Source: Nitrosopumilus sp. b3 (GTDB taxonomy: Archaea; Thermoproteota; Nitrososphaeria; Nitrososphaerales; Nitrosopumilaceae). Taken from it: 64,000 nt of DNA. Where the stretch lies: assembly GCF_014078525.1 (NCBI RefSeq), contig NZ_MU078693.1:1-64000 (forward strand). Reading direction: 5' to 3'. Below the pieces are notes generated by a model. It was given only the letters and a program-made list of their open reading frames with translations. It was not told the DNA's origin and searched no databases. The position numbers and the translations under genes were made by a program. Below, one piece after another: positions 16,996 to 25,156 of this stretch. Each line of letters opens with the position of its first letter. Position 1 is the first letter of the stretch.

Positions 16996-17006
16996 TAAAC
17001 CCTTAA
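16996..17006 (+). repeat. Candidate right attachment site (attR), 11-bp direct repeat
   Basis: TAAACCCTTAA is identical to 13367-13377. This copy forms the BRE/TATA region of the tRNA-Arg promoter, ending 25 nt before the tRNA. Confidence 0.55.
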
Positions 17007-17008
17007 AA
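17000..17008 (+). promoter_or_regulatory. TATA-like promoter of tRNA-Arg
   Basis: CCCTTAAAA is centred about 27 nt upstream of the first tRNA base, where an archaeal TATA box is expected. It overlaps the proposed attR. Confidence 0.5.
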
Positions 17009-17031
17009 TGGCAATTAATTTCTAGGTTTTT

Positions 17032-17106
17032 GGGCCTATAGCTCAGCATGGATAGAGTGTTGGACTTCTAATCCAATGGTCAAGGGATCGAAGCCCTTTG
17101 GGCCCA
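17032..17106 (+). tRNA. tRNA-Arg (anticodon TCT)
   Basis: The cloverleaf folds by eye. The acceptor is GGGCCTA with TGGGCCC (one G-T pair), the D arm is GCTC/GAGT-like, the anticodon stem TTGGA/TCCAA encloses CTTCTAA with anticodon TCT at 17067-17069, the T arm is AAGGG/CCCTT, and the discriminator is A at 17106. There is no intron. No CCA is encoded. It lies 85 bp from the integrase gene and its promoter contains the proposed attachment site. Confidence 0.95.
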
Positions 17107-17134
17107 CTTAACAAAATTATTTATTCTGATTCGT

Positions 17135-17497
17135 ATGGGATGTTTTGTGAAAGACATAGAATTCAAACTGGATTCAACTGAGATTCATCCTAATTCAGAA
17201 ATCAAAGGAACAATTTTGGTTTCATACCCAGGTAGATATGACGGAGTTGTGATCAATACACAGATTTTAGATTCAAATGAACACATAGTTTACAAATCAT
17301 ACAATGGAAAAAATATCTCACAGAATGTTTCAAGATTATTTATCAACAAAGATGTAATGCCAGAAAATAAAGCAGAGTTTACGGCATTAATTAAATTCAA
17401 ACCAGAGCAAGAGCATGAAGTAAAATTCAGAGCATCAATTATTGAGCAACACAAAGAAATTGAAAGTCAAATAATTTTTGCAAAGTATTCAGTCTAG
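17135..17497 (+). CDS. Small beta-rich protein, unknown function
   Basis: The 120-residue soluble protein has alternating hydrophobic strands (KDIEFKLDSTEIHPNSEIKG at the start; later VKFRASIIEQ) that suggest a single Ig/arrestin-like beta sandwich. There is no signal peptide; cysteine occurs only at residue 3. ATG at 17135 is the first start after the tRNA. Its last 4 nt overlap the convergent cupredoxin gene. The fold idea is a guess from strand pattern; no function is proposed. Confidence 0.7.
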   Translation: MGCFVKDIEFKLDSTEIHPNSEIKGTILVSYPGRYDGVVINTQILDSNEHIVYKSYNGKNISQNVSRLFINKDVMPENKAEFTALIKFKPEQEHEVKFRASIIEQHKEIESQIIFAKYSV

Positions 17498-17955
17498 AAT
17501 CTACTTACTTCTACAATTAAAGATCCAGTCATCCATGGATGAGGTTGACAGTGATAATGAACTTCTTGTGGTTCAGTAAATAAGAATTCATATGTATCGC
17601 CTGGTTTAAGAACGCCTTCAGAACCAAAATCACCACTGTAACTATCAGAGTGTCTATGATCAGGGGTGACCGTATGTGCAGTATCATCATTGTTTTGCCA
17701 GACTACAAGATTATTTACACTTAGTAATGCATCGGCTTTATTTGGAACATAGTTTTGGTTTCCTTCAATGACTGCACCTGGAACAATTTCAATCAGTAAA
17801 CTTTTTTCAGGATTTAAGATATGCTCATCAACTGATGGTTTTGCCAAAGATTCTGGAAGATAAAATGAAGTGTAAAAGACAAAAGTTCCAGACATTCCTA
17901 TAATTAGTGCAATCAATCCTATTCCATATGCATGACTTGAAGTAGGAGAACTCAT
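17494..17955 (-). CDS. Membrane-anchored cupredoxin (plastocyanin-like)
   Basis: The 153-residue protein has an N-terminal membrane helix (IGLIALIIGMSGTFVFYTSF, about 12-31) and a blue-copper domain. Type 1 copper ligands are visible: His in AHTVTPDH and the C-terminal C-x4-H-x2-M arrangement in HCQPHPWMTG. Ammonia-oxidising archaea use many such proteins in place of c-type cytochromes. Placed next to cytochrome b and Rieske genes on the same strand (52 nt gap), it is probably the electron acceptor of this complex III (inference from context). A TATA-like box 28 nt upstream shows that it can be transcribed on its own. Confidence 0.92.
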   Translation of the reverse strand: MSSPTSSHAYGIGLIALIIGMSGTFVFYTSFYLPESLAKPSVDEHILNPEKSLLIEIVPGAVIEGNQNYVPNKADALLSVNNLVVWQNNDDTAHTVTPDHRHSDSYSGDFGSEGVLKPGDTYEFLFTEPQEVHYHCQPHPWMTGSLIVEVSRF

Positions 17956-17978
17956 AATTTTTTTACGCCTCTCAAGTT

Positions 17979-17987
17979 CTTATAAAG
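17979..17987 (-). promoter_or_regulatory. TATA-like box of the cupredoxin gene
   Basis: Minus-strand CTTTATAAG is centred 28 nt before the ATG at 17955. Confidence 0.5.
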
Positions 17988-18007
17988 TTTCTTTAGAATT
18001 ATTGTGA

Positions 18008-19600
18008 TCATGATTTTGTAAGATCTCCAGAACCAACATTTGAATCATTATTTGCACCAACTCCTAAATCTGCCTGAGTCTTGGGTGTTGGAACCTCAGG
18101 AGCTAATTCTTTTGGTTCAGGTTTTCCTTGTGGTGTAGAATCACCTTCAGGAAGTTTGCTTTGTTCAGCAGATACTTCAGGTTCTACAAGTTTTGGTTTT
18201 TCATCTTGTACTGGAGTAGGTGCTGGTGGTGGTGCATTCTTTTCTTGACTTAGAGCATATCTGTAGATGTGGAAGAATGCTGCAAATACTAGCAAAATAA
18301 TTCCAACAAAGAATAATGAAATGTTTTTCATGCCAATTAGTGCTGCATTGTAAGCTGCAATGTTAAGGAATACTTGGAATGCCAAAAGTGCAACTAGTAA
18401 CCAGTTAATCCATTTTTCTGAAAGATTTATGGTTGCCACCTTCTTTGGACCAGTACTTTTTGCAAGTTTTGATTTTCTTTCAGCTTCATTTGCAAGTTTG
18501 ATCATCATGTAAGTAAATCCAAAGCCAAGAGGTACCATCAATATCATTGTAGAGTAGAAGAATATTGGATCGATTACCAAACGCTCTACTAGTGGAACAG
18601 ATACGTCTGGTGAGATATAGAATCCCCAGTAGGTAGTAACCATAATTTGAGCAAGGCTAGTAATACCAAATGCAGTAATAATTGGTCTGTCTCGCCATGA
18701 GAATTTCTTGTATCTATCTATGAATGGAATCAGCACCAGTGATATGATAAACAACAACGGCCACAGCAAACCAGTGACAAACTTGTCATATTGAGTCCTC
18801 ATGAATGCGTAAATTCCTGTAAGATACCACTCAGGTACAGTTACACCCGGCGGTACTGTAGGTTCAAACTTGAAACCCATATCAATTGGGAATACACCTC
18901 CAGTGATTAGGATTGCACCTCCAATTGCCATTACCATTGGCACATCAAAGACCAAGAACCTTGGGAAGTGAACTGCCATTAGACCTAGCATTACAATAGG
19001 TAACAAGAAGACATGTTGAGCATAGAATCTTAATACAAAGTCTGAAAAGCCACTACCCAACGCCGCATCACGAATCGTCGGTCCTGCAACAGGAATTGAT
19101 GTTGTAAGCGATGCTGCAATACTAATTGCAAGTTCTGCTCTTTCACTAAATATTACATCATATCCGGTAAATGCTTCTAAAATTGTAACAACACCAAGAA
19201 TCACACCAGTCATCCACAAAACTTCATTTCTGATTTTGTATCTTCCACTAAAGTATTGATAATACATGTGAAGAACAGCTAAGAGTACCATTGCATTGGA
19301 ACCGTGATAGTGAATGTTTCTTATGTGAAAACCAAATGGCACTTCATCGTTAATGAATTGAACACTATCCCACGCCCTATCTAAAATCGGCTGATAGTAA
19401 AACATGAGAAGAGCTCCTGAAACACCTAGAATGATAAACACAGTAAATGTGAGCATTCCCAAAAATCCAAATGGACTTACAAATCTTGCAGGAAATGAAA
19501 ACTTGATTGCAGTAAAGATAGTTCTATCCACACCGTCCCAAAGCCAGTAAAGGAAGCCAACGGCTCCAGTTCTTCTTTCAAGCGAAACGGCCATATCCAA
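18008..19600 (-). CDS. Cytochrome b/b6-type subunit of complex III with extended C-terminus
   Basis: The 530-residue membrane protein has the four-helix heme b core with His pairs (HIRNIHYHGSNAMVLLAVLHMYYQY and AQHVFLLPIVMLGLMAVHFPRF), then the b6f subunit IV-like helices including VPEWYLTG, which corresponds to the Qo-site PEWY motif. After residue ~400 come two more predicted helices, then a Pro/Glu/Lys-rich hydrophilic tail (about 455-530). It oxidises quinol with the Rieske protein encoded immediately upstream (genes overlap by 23 nt). The tail is not part of standard cytochrome b and may contact the cupredoxin or lie in the cytoplasm. A second ATG two codons in is an alternative start. 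Confidence 0.93.
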   Translation of the reverse strand: MDMAVSLERRTGAVGFLYWLWDGVDRTIFTAIKFSFPARFVSPFGFLGMLTFTVFIILGVSGALLMFYYQPILDRAWDSVQFINDEVPFGFHIRNIHYHGSNAMVLLAVLHMYYQYFSGRYKIRNEVLWMTGVILGVVTILEAFTGYDVIFSERAELAISIAASLTTSIPVAGPTIRDAALGSGFSDFVLRFYAQHVFLLPIVMLGLMAVHFPRFLVFDVPMVMAIGGAILITGGVFPIDMGFKFEPTVPPGVTVPEWYLTGIYAFMRTQYDKFVTGLLWPLLFIISLVLIPFIDRYKKFSWRDRPIITAFGITSLAQIMVTTYWGFYISPDVSVPLVERLVIDPIFFYSTMILMVPLGFGFTYMMIKLANEAERKSKLAKSTGPKKVATINLSEKWINWLLVALLAFQVFLNIAAYNAALIGMKNISLFFVGIILLVFAAFFHIYRYALSQEKNAPPPAPTPVQDEKPKLVEPEVSAEQSKLPEGDSTPQGKPEPKELAPEVPTPKTQADLGVGANNDSNVGSGDLTKS

Positions 19601-20183
19601 TCACTCCATTATCATTTGCATTAAACTTTGGTGGTAAAATAAATACAAATCCGTCTGAATCAATTTCAAGAGTCAGTTGGGCTAATGTATTTGATGGTGC
19701 AGCTTGTACAGATGCAGGACCTACAAAAGCTGTTCCTGTAACAGGATCATACATACTACCATGACAAGGACATTCTCCTCTCTTTCTTCCCTCATCAGGC
19801 CAATATTTCCACAAACACCAAAGATGCAAACAGATCATACTATAAGCTCGAATTGAAGTAGTATCCTTTTTACCTCCACCTAATTCTTCAGGAAGTCTAA
19901 TGAATTGCCATTTACGAAAAGCTTCTGCATCAAGTGCAGCATCACCAGTTGATGGATATGTGATAACTTCTGCATGATTAATTGGATAAGTATTGATATT
20001 TGCTTGAGTGCCATCAGGCAAAATTACTGGAACTTTTTCAAGAGTTGCCTGGTTAGGATTTGGCATGAAATTACCAAATGGGACAAACGGAGCAAATGCT
20101 AATCCTGTCCCTGCGGCACCCATTAACTTTAGAAAGTCTCTTCGGGATAATCCGCCAGACTTTTTTGTCCCAAGCTCTGACAT
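19578..20183 (-). CDS. Rieske [2Fe-2S] protein with Tat signal
   Basis: The 201-residue protein has a twin-arginine signal (LSRRDFLKLMGAAGTG) which probably also anchors it in the membrane. The cluster ligands are C-x-H in MICLHLWC and C-x2-H in CPCHGSMYDP. The usual CTHLGC loop reads CLHLWC here, so the glycine is replaced by tryptophan, and the segment between the two motifs is rich in Trp/Tyr/Arg. With the downstream cytochrome b and cupredoxin genes it forms the quinol-oxidising complex. A TATA-like box lies 30 nt before the start, which suggests a leaderless operon mRNA. Confidence 0.93.
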   Translation of the reverse strand: MSELGTKKSGGLSRRDFLKLMGAAGTGLAFAPFVPFGNFMPNPNQATLEKVPVILPDGTQANINTYPINHAEVITYPSTGDAALDAEAFRKWQFIRLPEELGGGKKDTTSIRAYSMICLHLWCLWKYWPDEGRKRGECPCHGSMYDPVTGTAFVGPASVQAAPSNTLAQLTLEIDSDGFVFILPPKFNANDNGVIGYGRFA

Positions 20184-20208
20184 TCAAGCTGACGTACTCG
20201 CCAAATTG

Positions 20209-20219
20209 CTTATAAACCT
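20209..20219 (-). promoter_or_regulatory. Promoter of the Rieske/cytochrome b operon
   Basis: Minus-strand GGTTTATAAGC, a good archaeal TATA match, is centred about 30 nt before the ATG at 20183. Confidence 0.55.
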
Positions 20220-20226
20220 TGTTCAA

Positions 20227-23200
20227 TTATTTAGGAGGTTTTTGTCTAACGATGAAAATAAACATGATTCCGATCGCAATTCCAATAATAACACCAATTG
20301 CAATTCCTGTACTAAAAGATGAATCAGATTCTGTAGATGAATTAGATTTGGTTTGAATAGTAGATATATTTTCAGAGATTTTCTGAGGCGTTGTTTTATT
20401 TTCATCTTTCAAATCAGGAATCATAGTTTCAGATTCAACTTTGGTTTGTTGATTGTTTGACAACATCTCTGGAGAAATATTAGTGAATTTAGAAGATAGT
20501 GTAATTGATTCAGTTGTTGAATTTCCACCAAACAAGGTTGAATGAGTCAAAAGTGTGTATGTACCTGTTTGATTTATTGGGACGTAAATTACTGTTGAAG
20601 TATCATCTTTATTTTTTACAGGGAAAAAGCCACCCCCTTGACTGAAAAGAGAATTGCCCAACCAATCAAGGGAAGGCCATTTAAGAAAATGACCAAAAAC
20701 TCCTGAAGGAACATTTGTCTGTATTATTTTGCCTGAGGGATCCATTACAAATACTGCAAGATTTGTATCATCACTAATCCAGGATAGTTCTATTGCACCA
20801 GAATTTATCGATTCATTTTGAATATCAAAATAATATTGTCTCCAATCACCTGCCATGTAACGATTAACCATATCAAATGCACCTTTGGTGTACCCATTTC
20901 CATAAAGTATGTCATCACTTTGTTTTCCTTTAATCAGTATCGTAGTTTCATTTTCAATTACAGGTTGTTTGATCACAAAAGATACTGGGGCATTTACAGT
21001 ATGTCTATCACTTTCAAATGTTAAAAATCCTTGATAAACACCAGTTTGAAGATCATTTGGAGTTATCAATGTGACATCAACAGTAGCTGAATCTTTTGCA
21101 GGAACAGATAGTGTTTCAGATTCTGGCCACAACATAGACCAATTATCTTTCTGATAATAACTTGTAGAAATTGTATAATCCATAGAGGTAGAGTTTTGTT
21201 TTGTGTCACCTAACCAATAGGAATATCTAGTAGGGACTGGATAAACTCCAACTAATGGAATACCATCAAATTTTTCATTAGGATCTGAAACTCTTAATTC
21301 TTGAACTGTTCCCCAAGAACCAGCTCTATTTATCATAGATAATTCATCACTGGTGATTTTTGTATCATTGTTGTTATCAATCCAGTCATAAAGATACAAT
21401 GAAGAAATTTTGAGATCGTCTGCATATACTTTAGATGTACTATTCATAAAATTACTAAATGGAAAATTAACATTTACTATCATTAATGATGAATCATCAG
21501 GGATTGGATTTTGTTCATTAAAAAAATCACCAACTGTTTTATGATTGGTTACATCTGATAGTTTTACATAATTTGGAATGAATGTATCAGTTTTATTCAA
21601 AATAGAGTCTTGCTGTCGTGGAATTGTTTTCCCATCAAATTGATTTTTTGTGATTAATGACAAAGTTTGTGATTTTACATTAATAGAAAGTGTTTCATTG
21701 TTTGGATTATTAACAGTAAAAGTCGCAGTAGTTCTATCACCTGGACTCAATTGACCTCCAAACCAACTAGTCATTGAAATAGAATGAGATGGGAGTTGGA
21801 ATTGTTCAAATCCAATTGCAGTTGAATTGATGTTTTCAATTGCAGGCTCAAGAACTTTTTTGATATTATCATATGATTTATCATTATGCACTATGAAAAT
21901 ACCATCATTTCCATGAACATAATCCAAGGCAGATTCAACATTAACCAGTCCTGAGCCCTGAGTGAATGCATCATTTTGTAGATCTGTTGCAGTTGACATT
22001 AGAATATTTTTAATCAAAAATGGATCATATTCTTGGGATTGTTTTTTCAATTCTTCCATTAGAATTGCAGCACTTCCAGATACTAATGGGGCTGCCATAC
22101 TGGTTCCCCCAAATAATGAAAAAGATTCATCTTTGGAATCTTTTTTAATTTTGATTACATTTGATGGTGTAAAGCCATGAGCACCAATACTCATTATGTC
22201 AGGCTTTGGATCTCCTATGGTTCCAGGACCTCTACTTGAAAAATCAACAACATGATCATGATGGGTTGTAGTATTTCCAAATCGTGGTTGATCTTTGAAT
22301 GGACCATATCCAACAAATACATTGTTTGTTGTTGCACCCACTGAAATTCCAAAAGGTGATGCATTAGGTAACCCAATTGTTCCATATCCATGTCCAGAAT
22401 TTCCTGCACTGGAGATTATTGTAATTCCAGGATAATCATCATCTAATGAATAAGGAGTAACAAGTACACTGAGAATTAATGATAATACATCCATTCCAGG
22501 TGATGAATTAAAAGATGGGAAATTTGAAACTCCCCAACTATTAGAAATTATGTCAACTTTTGGTTTACCTGAAAATTTCCAAGAGTGATCTTCATTTTCA
22601 AATCCTGCAGACCATAGCCATCCATAAACTGTATCACCAAACCATAATGCTTTTACTGGTACAATCTTTGCATCAGGTGCTACACCAATAATAGAATGTT
22701 TTTCGGTATTGTTATAGATATCATAGATTTCTTGACCTCTAGAAGTAATTGATGCAGCACTGGAGGTTCCATGACCCATAAAATCAGTCATTATCCCAAA
22801 AAAGTTTCCTTCCGGATCTAATCCAGGCAATAATGTACCGTTAATTGCCTTTAGTGTATCATCGATGTCAGTCACATTATTTCTAATTACACCATAAACA
22901 TCAAGAACTTGTGCACCAAATGTTCCTGCACTATAATCATTTTTTCCATCATTATTAGAATCATAAACAAGGAATTCTTTGCCACTACCTAACACTATTG
23001 GCTTTTCATCAGTAAAATCAAAATCATAATTTGGTTTCTGACCGGGTTTTAGATCAAATCTAGTGTAATCTTCCCACGACGTACTAAGATCAGGAATCAT
23101 GGTGTCATAAACACCTGAAATGAATGAATCAACTACAAGAACTGGTACGACTTGAATCCTAGCTAAAGGTCCTTGTAATCCTCCCTGATAAATAACACCG

Positions 23201-24042
23201 AGATGGTACACACCACTTTTTGATTTTATATAATTTCTATTGTCATTTCCAATTTTCATATCTTTGTCTAAAGTTCCATTAAAAATAGGGGACGAGCCAA
23301 TTTGTGGAAAAAATGAATTGTAAATTGGGATTTTACTTCCTTTACCACCTTGAGAGACATCTAGAAAAACTCCATCTTTAGTCACATATGCTGATGAAGT
23401 CATTTCTGATGGAACTGGTTTGCTGTAATTTCTAATAATTTCGCTATTATCAATATAGGCAAAAAAAGTTGCATTTGTTAGAACAATCCCCTGTCCATCA
23501 GGATCAAGCATTATAGGATGATTGATTTTATCTCGTGCGAGTGAGTGTTGAATATCAGGATTTGAGAAATCAACTCCAGTGTCAACAATTGCAATTACAG
23601 TACCATTTCCTGATGCATCATATTTTTTTTTAGCAATACTGGAACCTGTGATCTCACCAATTCGAGAAGAATCTGAAATTATATTTGCAGACAAATGAAA
23701 ATCTAATTTTGAATCCTCAATAACATTGAAGCCTTGGGAAATCAAATTAGTAGCTGATTGTTCAGAAAGAACCGAGACATAAAAAAATCCATTTTCTGAT
23801 TGAATTCCATATAATGAATTATTTTTTAAAAAATCAGTATCTTGTGTGTTTGCTCCAAAAATTAGATATCTTTTAAAATCGTTTTCTTTAAAAAAATTAG
23901 AATCTATTTTTAATATTTCCGAATCAAATATAATTTTATTTTCATTTTTATCTAAAATTAAATCTCCAGGAGTTAATGCATACGAATTAGTCAATACAAA
24001 AGAGAAAAGAACTATTGAAAAGAAAATAGCCGCTCTGGGCAT
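20227..24042 (-). CDS. Giant membrane-anchored subtilisin-like serine protease (S8)
   Basis: The 1271-residue protein has a signal peptide, then the subtilase catalytic domain with Asp in AIVDTGVDFSNP (D154), His in GHGTSSAAS (about 430), the oxyanion Asn in SSAGNSG and Ser in GGTSMAAP (about 650). A long insertion separates the Asp and His motifs. The C-terminal ~550 residues are beta-rich with repeated Asn glycosylation-type sites, and the protein ends in a membrane helix (TGIAIGVIIGIAIGIMFIFIV) and a short basic tail. It should act outside the cell, anchored at the membrane beneath the S-layer. A role in processing or turnover of surface proteins is inference from the neighbouring S-layer gene. 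Confidence 0.93.
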   Translation of the reverse strand: MPRAAIFFSIVLFSFVLTNSYALTPGDLILDKNENKIIFDSEILKIDSNFFKENDFKRYLIFGANTQDTDFLKNNSLYGIQSENGFFYVSVLSEQSATNLISQGFNVIEDSKLDFHLSANIISDSSRIGEITGSSIAKKKYDASGNGTVIAIVDTGVDFSNPDIQHSLARDKINHPIMLDPDGQGIVLTNATFFAYIDNSEIIRNYSKPVPSEMTSSAYVTKDGVFLDVSQGGKGSKIPIYNSFFPQIGSSPIFNGTLDKDMKIGNDNRNYIKSKSGVYHLGVIYQGGLQGPLARIQVVPVLVVDSFISGVYDTMIPDLSTSWEDYTRFDLKPGQKPNYDFDFTDEKPIVLGSGKEFLVYDSNNDGKNDYSAGTFGAQVLDVYGVIRNNVTDIDDTLKAINGTLLPGLDPEGNFFGIMTDFMGHGTSSAASITSRGQEIYDIYNNTEKHSIIGVAPDAKIVPVKALWFGDTVYGWLWSAGFENEDHSWKFSGKPKVDIISNSWGVSNFPSFNSSPGMDVLSLILSVLVTPYSLDDDYPGITIISSAGNSGHGYGTIGLPNASPFGISVGATTNNVFVGYGPFKDQPRFGNTTTHHDHVVDFSSRGPGTIGDPKPDIMSIGAHGFTPSNVIKIKKDSKDESFSLFGGTSMAAPLVSGSAAILMEELKKQSQEYDPFLIKNILMSTATDLQNDAFTQGSGLVNVESALDYVHGNDGIFIVHNDKSYDNIKKVLEPAIENINSTAIGFEQFQLPSHSISMTSWFGGQLSPGDRTTATFTVNNPNNETLSINVKSQTLSLITKNQFDGKTIPRQQDSILNKTDTFIPNYVKLSDVTNHKTVGDFFNEQNPIPDDSSLMIVNVNFPFSNFMNSTSKVYADDLKISSLYLYDWIDNNNDTKITSDELSMINRAGSWGTVQELRVSDPNEKFDGIPLVGVYPVPTRYSYWLGDTKQNSTSMDYTISTSYYQKDNWSMLWPESETLSVPAKDSATVDVTLITPNDLQTGVYQGFLTFESDRHTVNAPVSFVIKQPVIENETTILIKGKQSDDILYGNGYTKGAFDMVNRYMAGDWRQYYFDIQNESINSGAIELSWISDDTNLAVFVMDPSGKIIQTNVPSGVFGHFLKWPSLDWLGNSLFSQGGGFFPVKNKDDTSTVIYVPINQTGTYTLLTHSTLFGGNSTTESITLSSKFTNISPEMLSNNQQTKVESETMIPDLKDENKTTPQKISENISTIQTKSNSSTESDSSFSTGIAIGVIIGIAIGIMFIFIVRQKPPK

Positions 24043-24073
24043 CAGTTAATTTATTTTACTTGTATTATTATAA

Positions 24074-25045
24074 CTATCTTCGTCTGGTAAGAATAGTTAC
24101 CTGTAATGCAACAATTAATCCAATTGATGCTATAATTGGCAACATTAATGCATTAAGTTGAGAAGATGCCTCCGTAATGAATTCAACAGAAGTTGAAATC
24201 GTCCCAATATTTTCATCAATCTGAACACTTGCACGATCTAAAGTTGTATCAAATCCTGCAATTTCTGATTTGAGTACATTGAGTTCTTCTGAGGTCTCAT
24301 CTAGAATAGAATTTAATGTGATAATTTGTTCTGAAATTCCACCAAGATCTTGTCTTAGAACGTTAGTTGCCGCAGAACCATGCGATGTTGTTCCCTGACT
24401 AAATGCAACTACATGAAACACATGAGTTCCTTCTTCTCTTGGAACATAATCAACAAAGTATAATCCCTGATGAAGAGTCTTAAATGAATTTGATAAAGGA
24501 ATGGAAATTCCAGAAGGCAGGTGTACATGTGTAGTTCCTAATAATTTTGAAGGTTCATTTCCAATTAAGAGACCATCACTAGTAGTTTGCACAAATACTC
24601 GAATAGGATGATTAATTGCAGCAGTTTCAGGTGCAAATACTAGAGTATTTACAATTCTTTCAACAGGCACATCAACTAGTTCTGTTGTGGATGAAAACTT
24701 TACATCGATTTTTTGGGATATTCCATTTTGTTGTGTACTAATTACTTCTACAGTGTATGTACCATAAGGAAAATTCGTGGATGGTTGTGGCCATGTAAGT
24801 AATCCATAATTGAAGGAGCCATCTGACTCGGTTGTTATTTGATCAAATTTTGCAATAGATTCATCAGGTGCAAATATTCGTAGTATTAGATTTTCTTCAG
24901 GCAATCCTTTTCCATAAACCTGTAAAGTATGAGAAGGTGCATACACCTTGCTATTTGTGAATAATTCCAGTTCTTCTGAAAATGAGTTCGGAGTATTGAT
25001 AATTAATAATACAATTAAAACAGAAAAGAGAATTTGAAATTTCAT
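24074..25045 (-). CDS. Membrane-anchored extracellular protein with Ig-like domains and coiled coil
   Basis: The 323-residue protein has a signal peptide, an Ig-like beta domain (residues ~25-115, SKVYAPSHTLQVYGKGLPEENL), a second beta domain (~130-230), a predicted coiled coil (~235-290, with SEQIITLNSILDETSEELNVLKSE) and a C-terminal helix followed by RRR. The topology implies an extracellular stalk with a membrane anchor. It lies between the S-layer and giant protease genes, all on one strand and 31 nt from the protease gene. It may be an S-layer accessory or anchor, which is a context inference; I do not know a named family. Confidence 0.82.
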   Translation of the reverse strand: MKFQILFSVLIVLLIINTPNSFSEELELFTNSKVYAPSHTLQVYGKGLPEENLILRIFAPDESIAKFDQITTESDGSFNYGLLTWPQPSTNFPYGTYTVEVISTQQNGISQKIDVKFSSTTELVDVPVERIVNTLVFAPETAAINHPIRVFVQTTSDGLLIGNEPSKLLGTTHVHLPSGISIPLSNSFKTLHQGLYFVDYVPREEGTHVFHVVAFSQGTTSHGSAATNVLRQDLGGISEQIITLNSILDETSEELNVLKSEIAGFDTTLDRASVQIDENIGTISTSVEFITEASSQLNALMLPIIASIGLIVALQVTILTRRR

Positions 25046-25156
25046 TTTAATTAATTGTTAATTATCTCCTAGATATTACTTCTGGAAAAATTATTCATAA
25101 CTTACGTTAAAGAGGATTCAAAAAAAAGAAAAAAAGGATAATGTGAACTAGTTTTC

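Larger units (their letters stand above)
13367..17006. mobile_element. ~3.6 kb integrated element between ogg and tRNA-Arg(TCT)
   Basis: Between two copies of an 11-bp direct repeat (13367-13377 and 16996-17006) lie six ORFs with no relation to the housekeeping genes around them. They are a truncated P-loop ORF, a Cys-containing 99-residue ORF, a 52-residue ORF, a proline-rich 309-residue ORF, a 102-residue ORF and a tyrosine recombinase next to the tRNA. A recombinase adjoining a tRNA gene is the standard sign of an integrated element. Joining the repeats in silico makes the P-loop ORF continue in frame for 13 codons and stop 7 nt before the integrase ATG, restoring a four-gene operon. The lack of a replication or capsid gene I can recognise suggests a decayed, satellite-like or very small element. 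Confidence 0.72.

Noticed and set aside
17032..17106. tRNA-Arg 3' end as the integration site
   Set aside because: The element lies on the 5' side of the tRNA and I found no second copy of the tRNA 3' half at the far side of the element; the 11-bp repeat upstream fits better.
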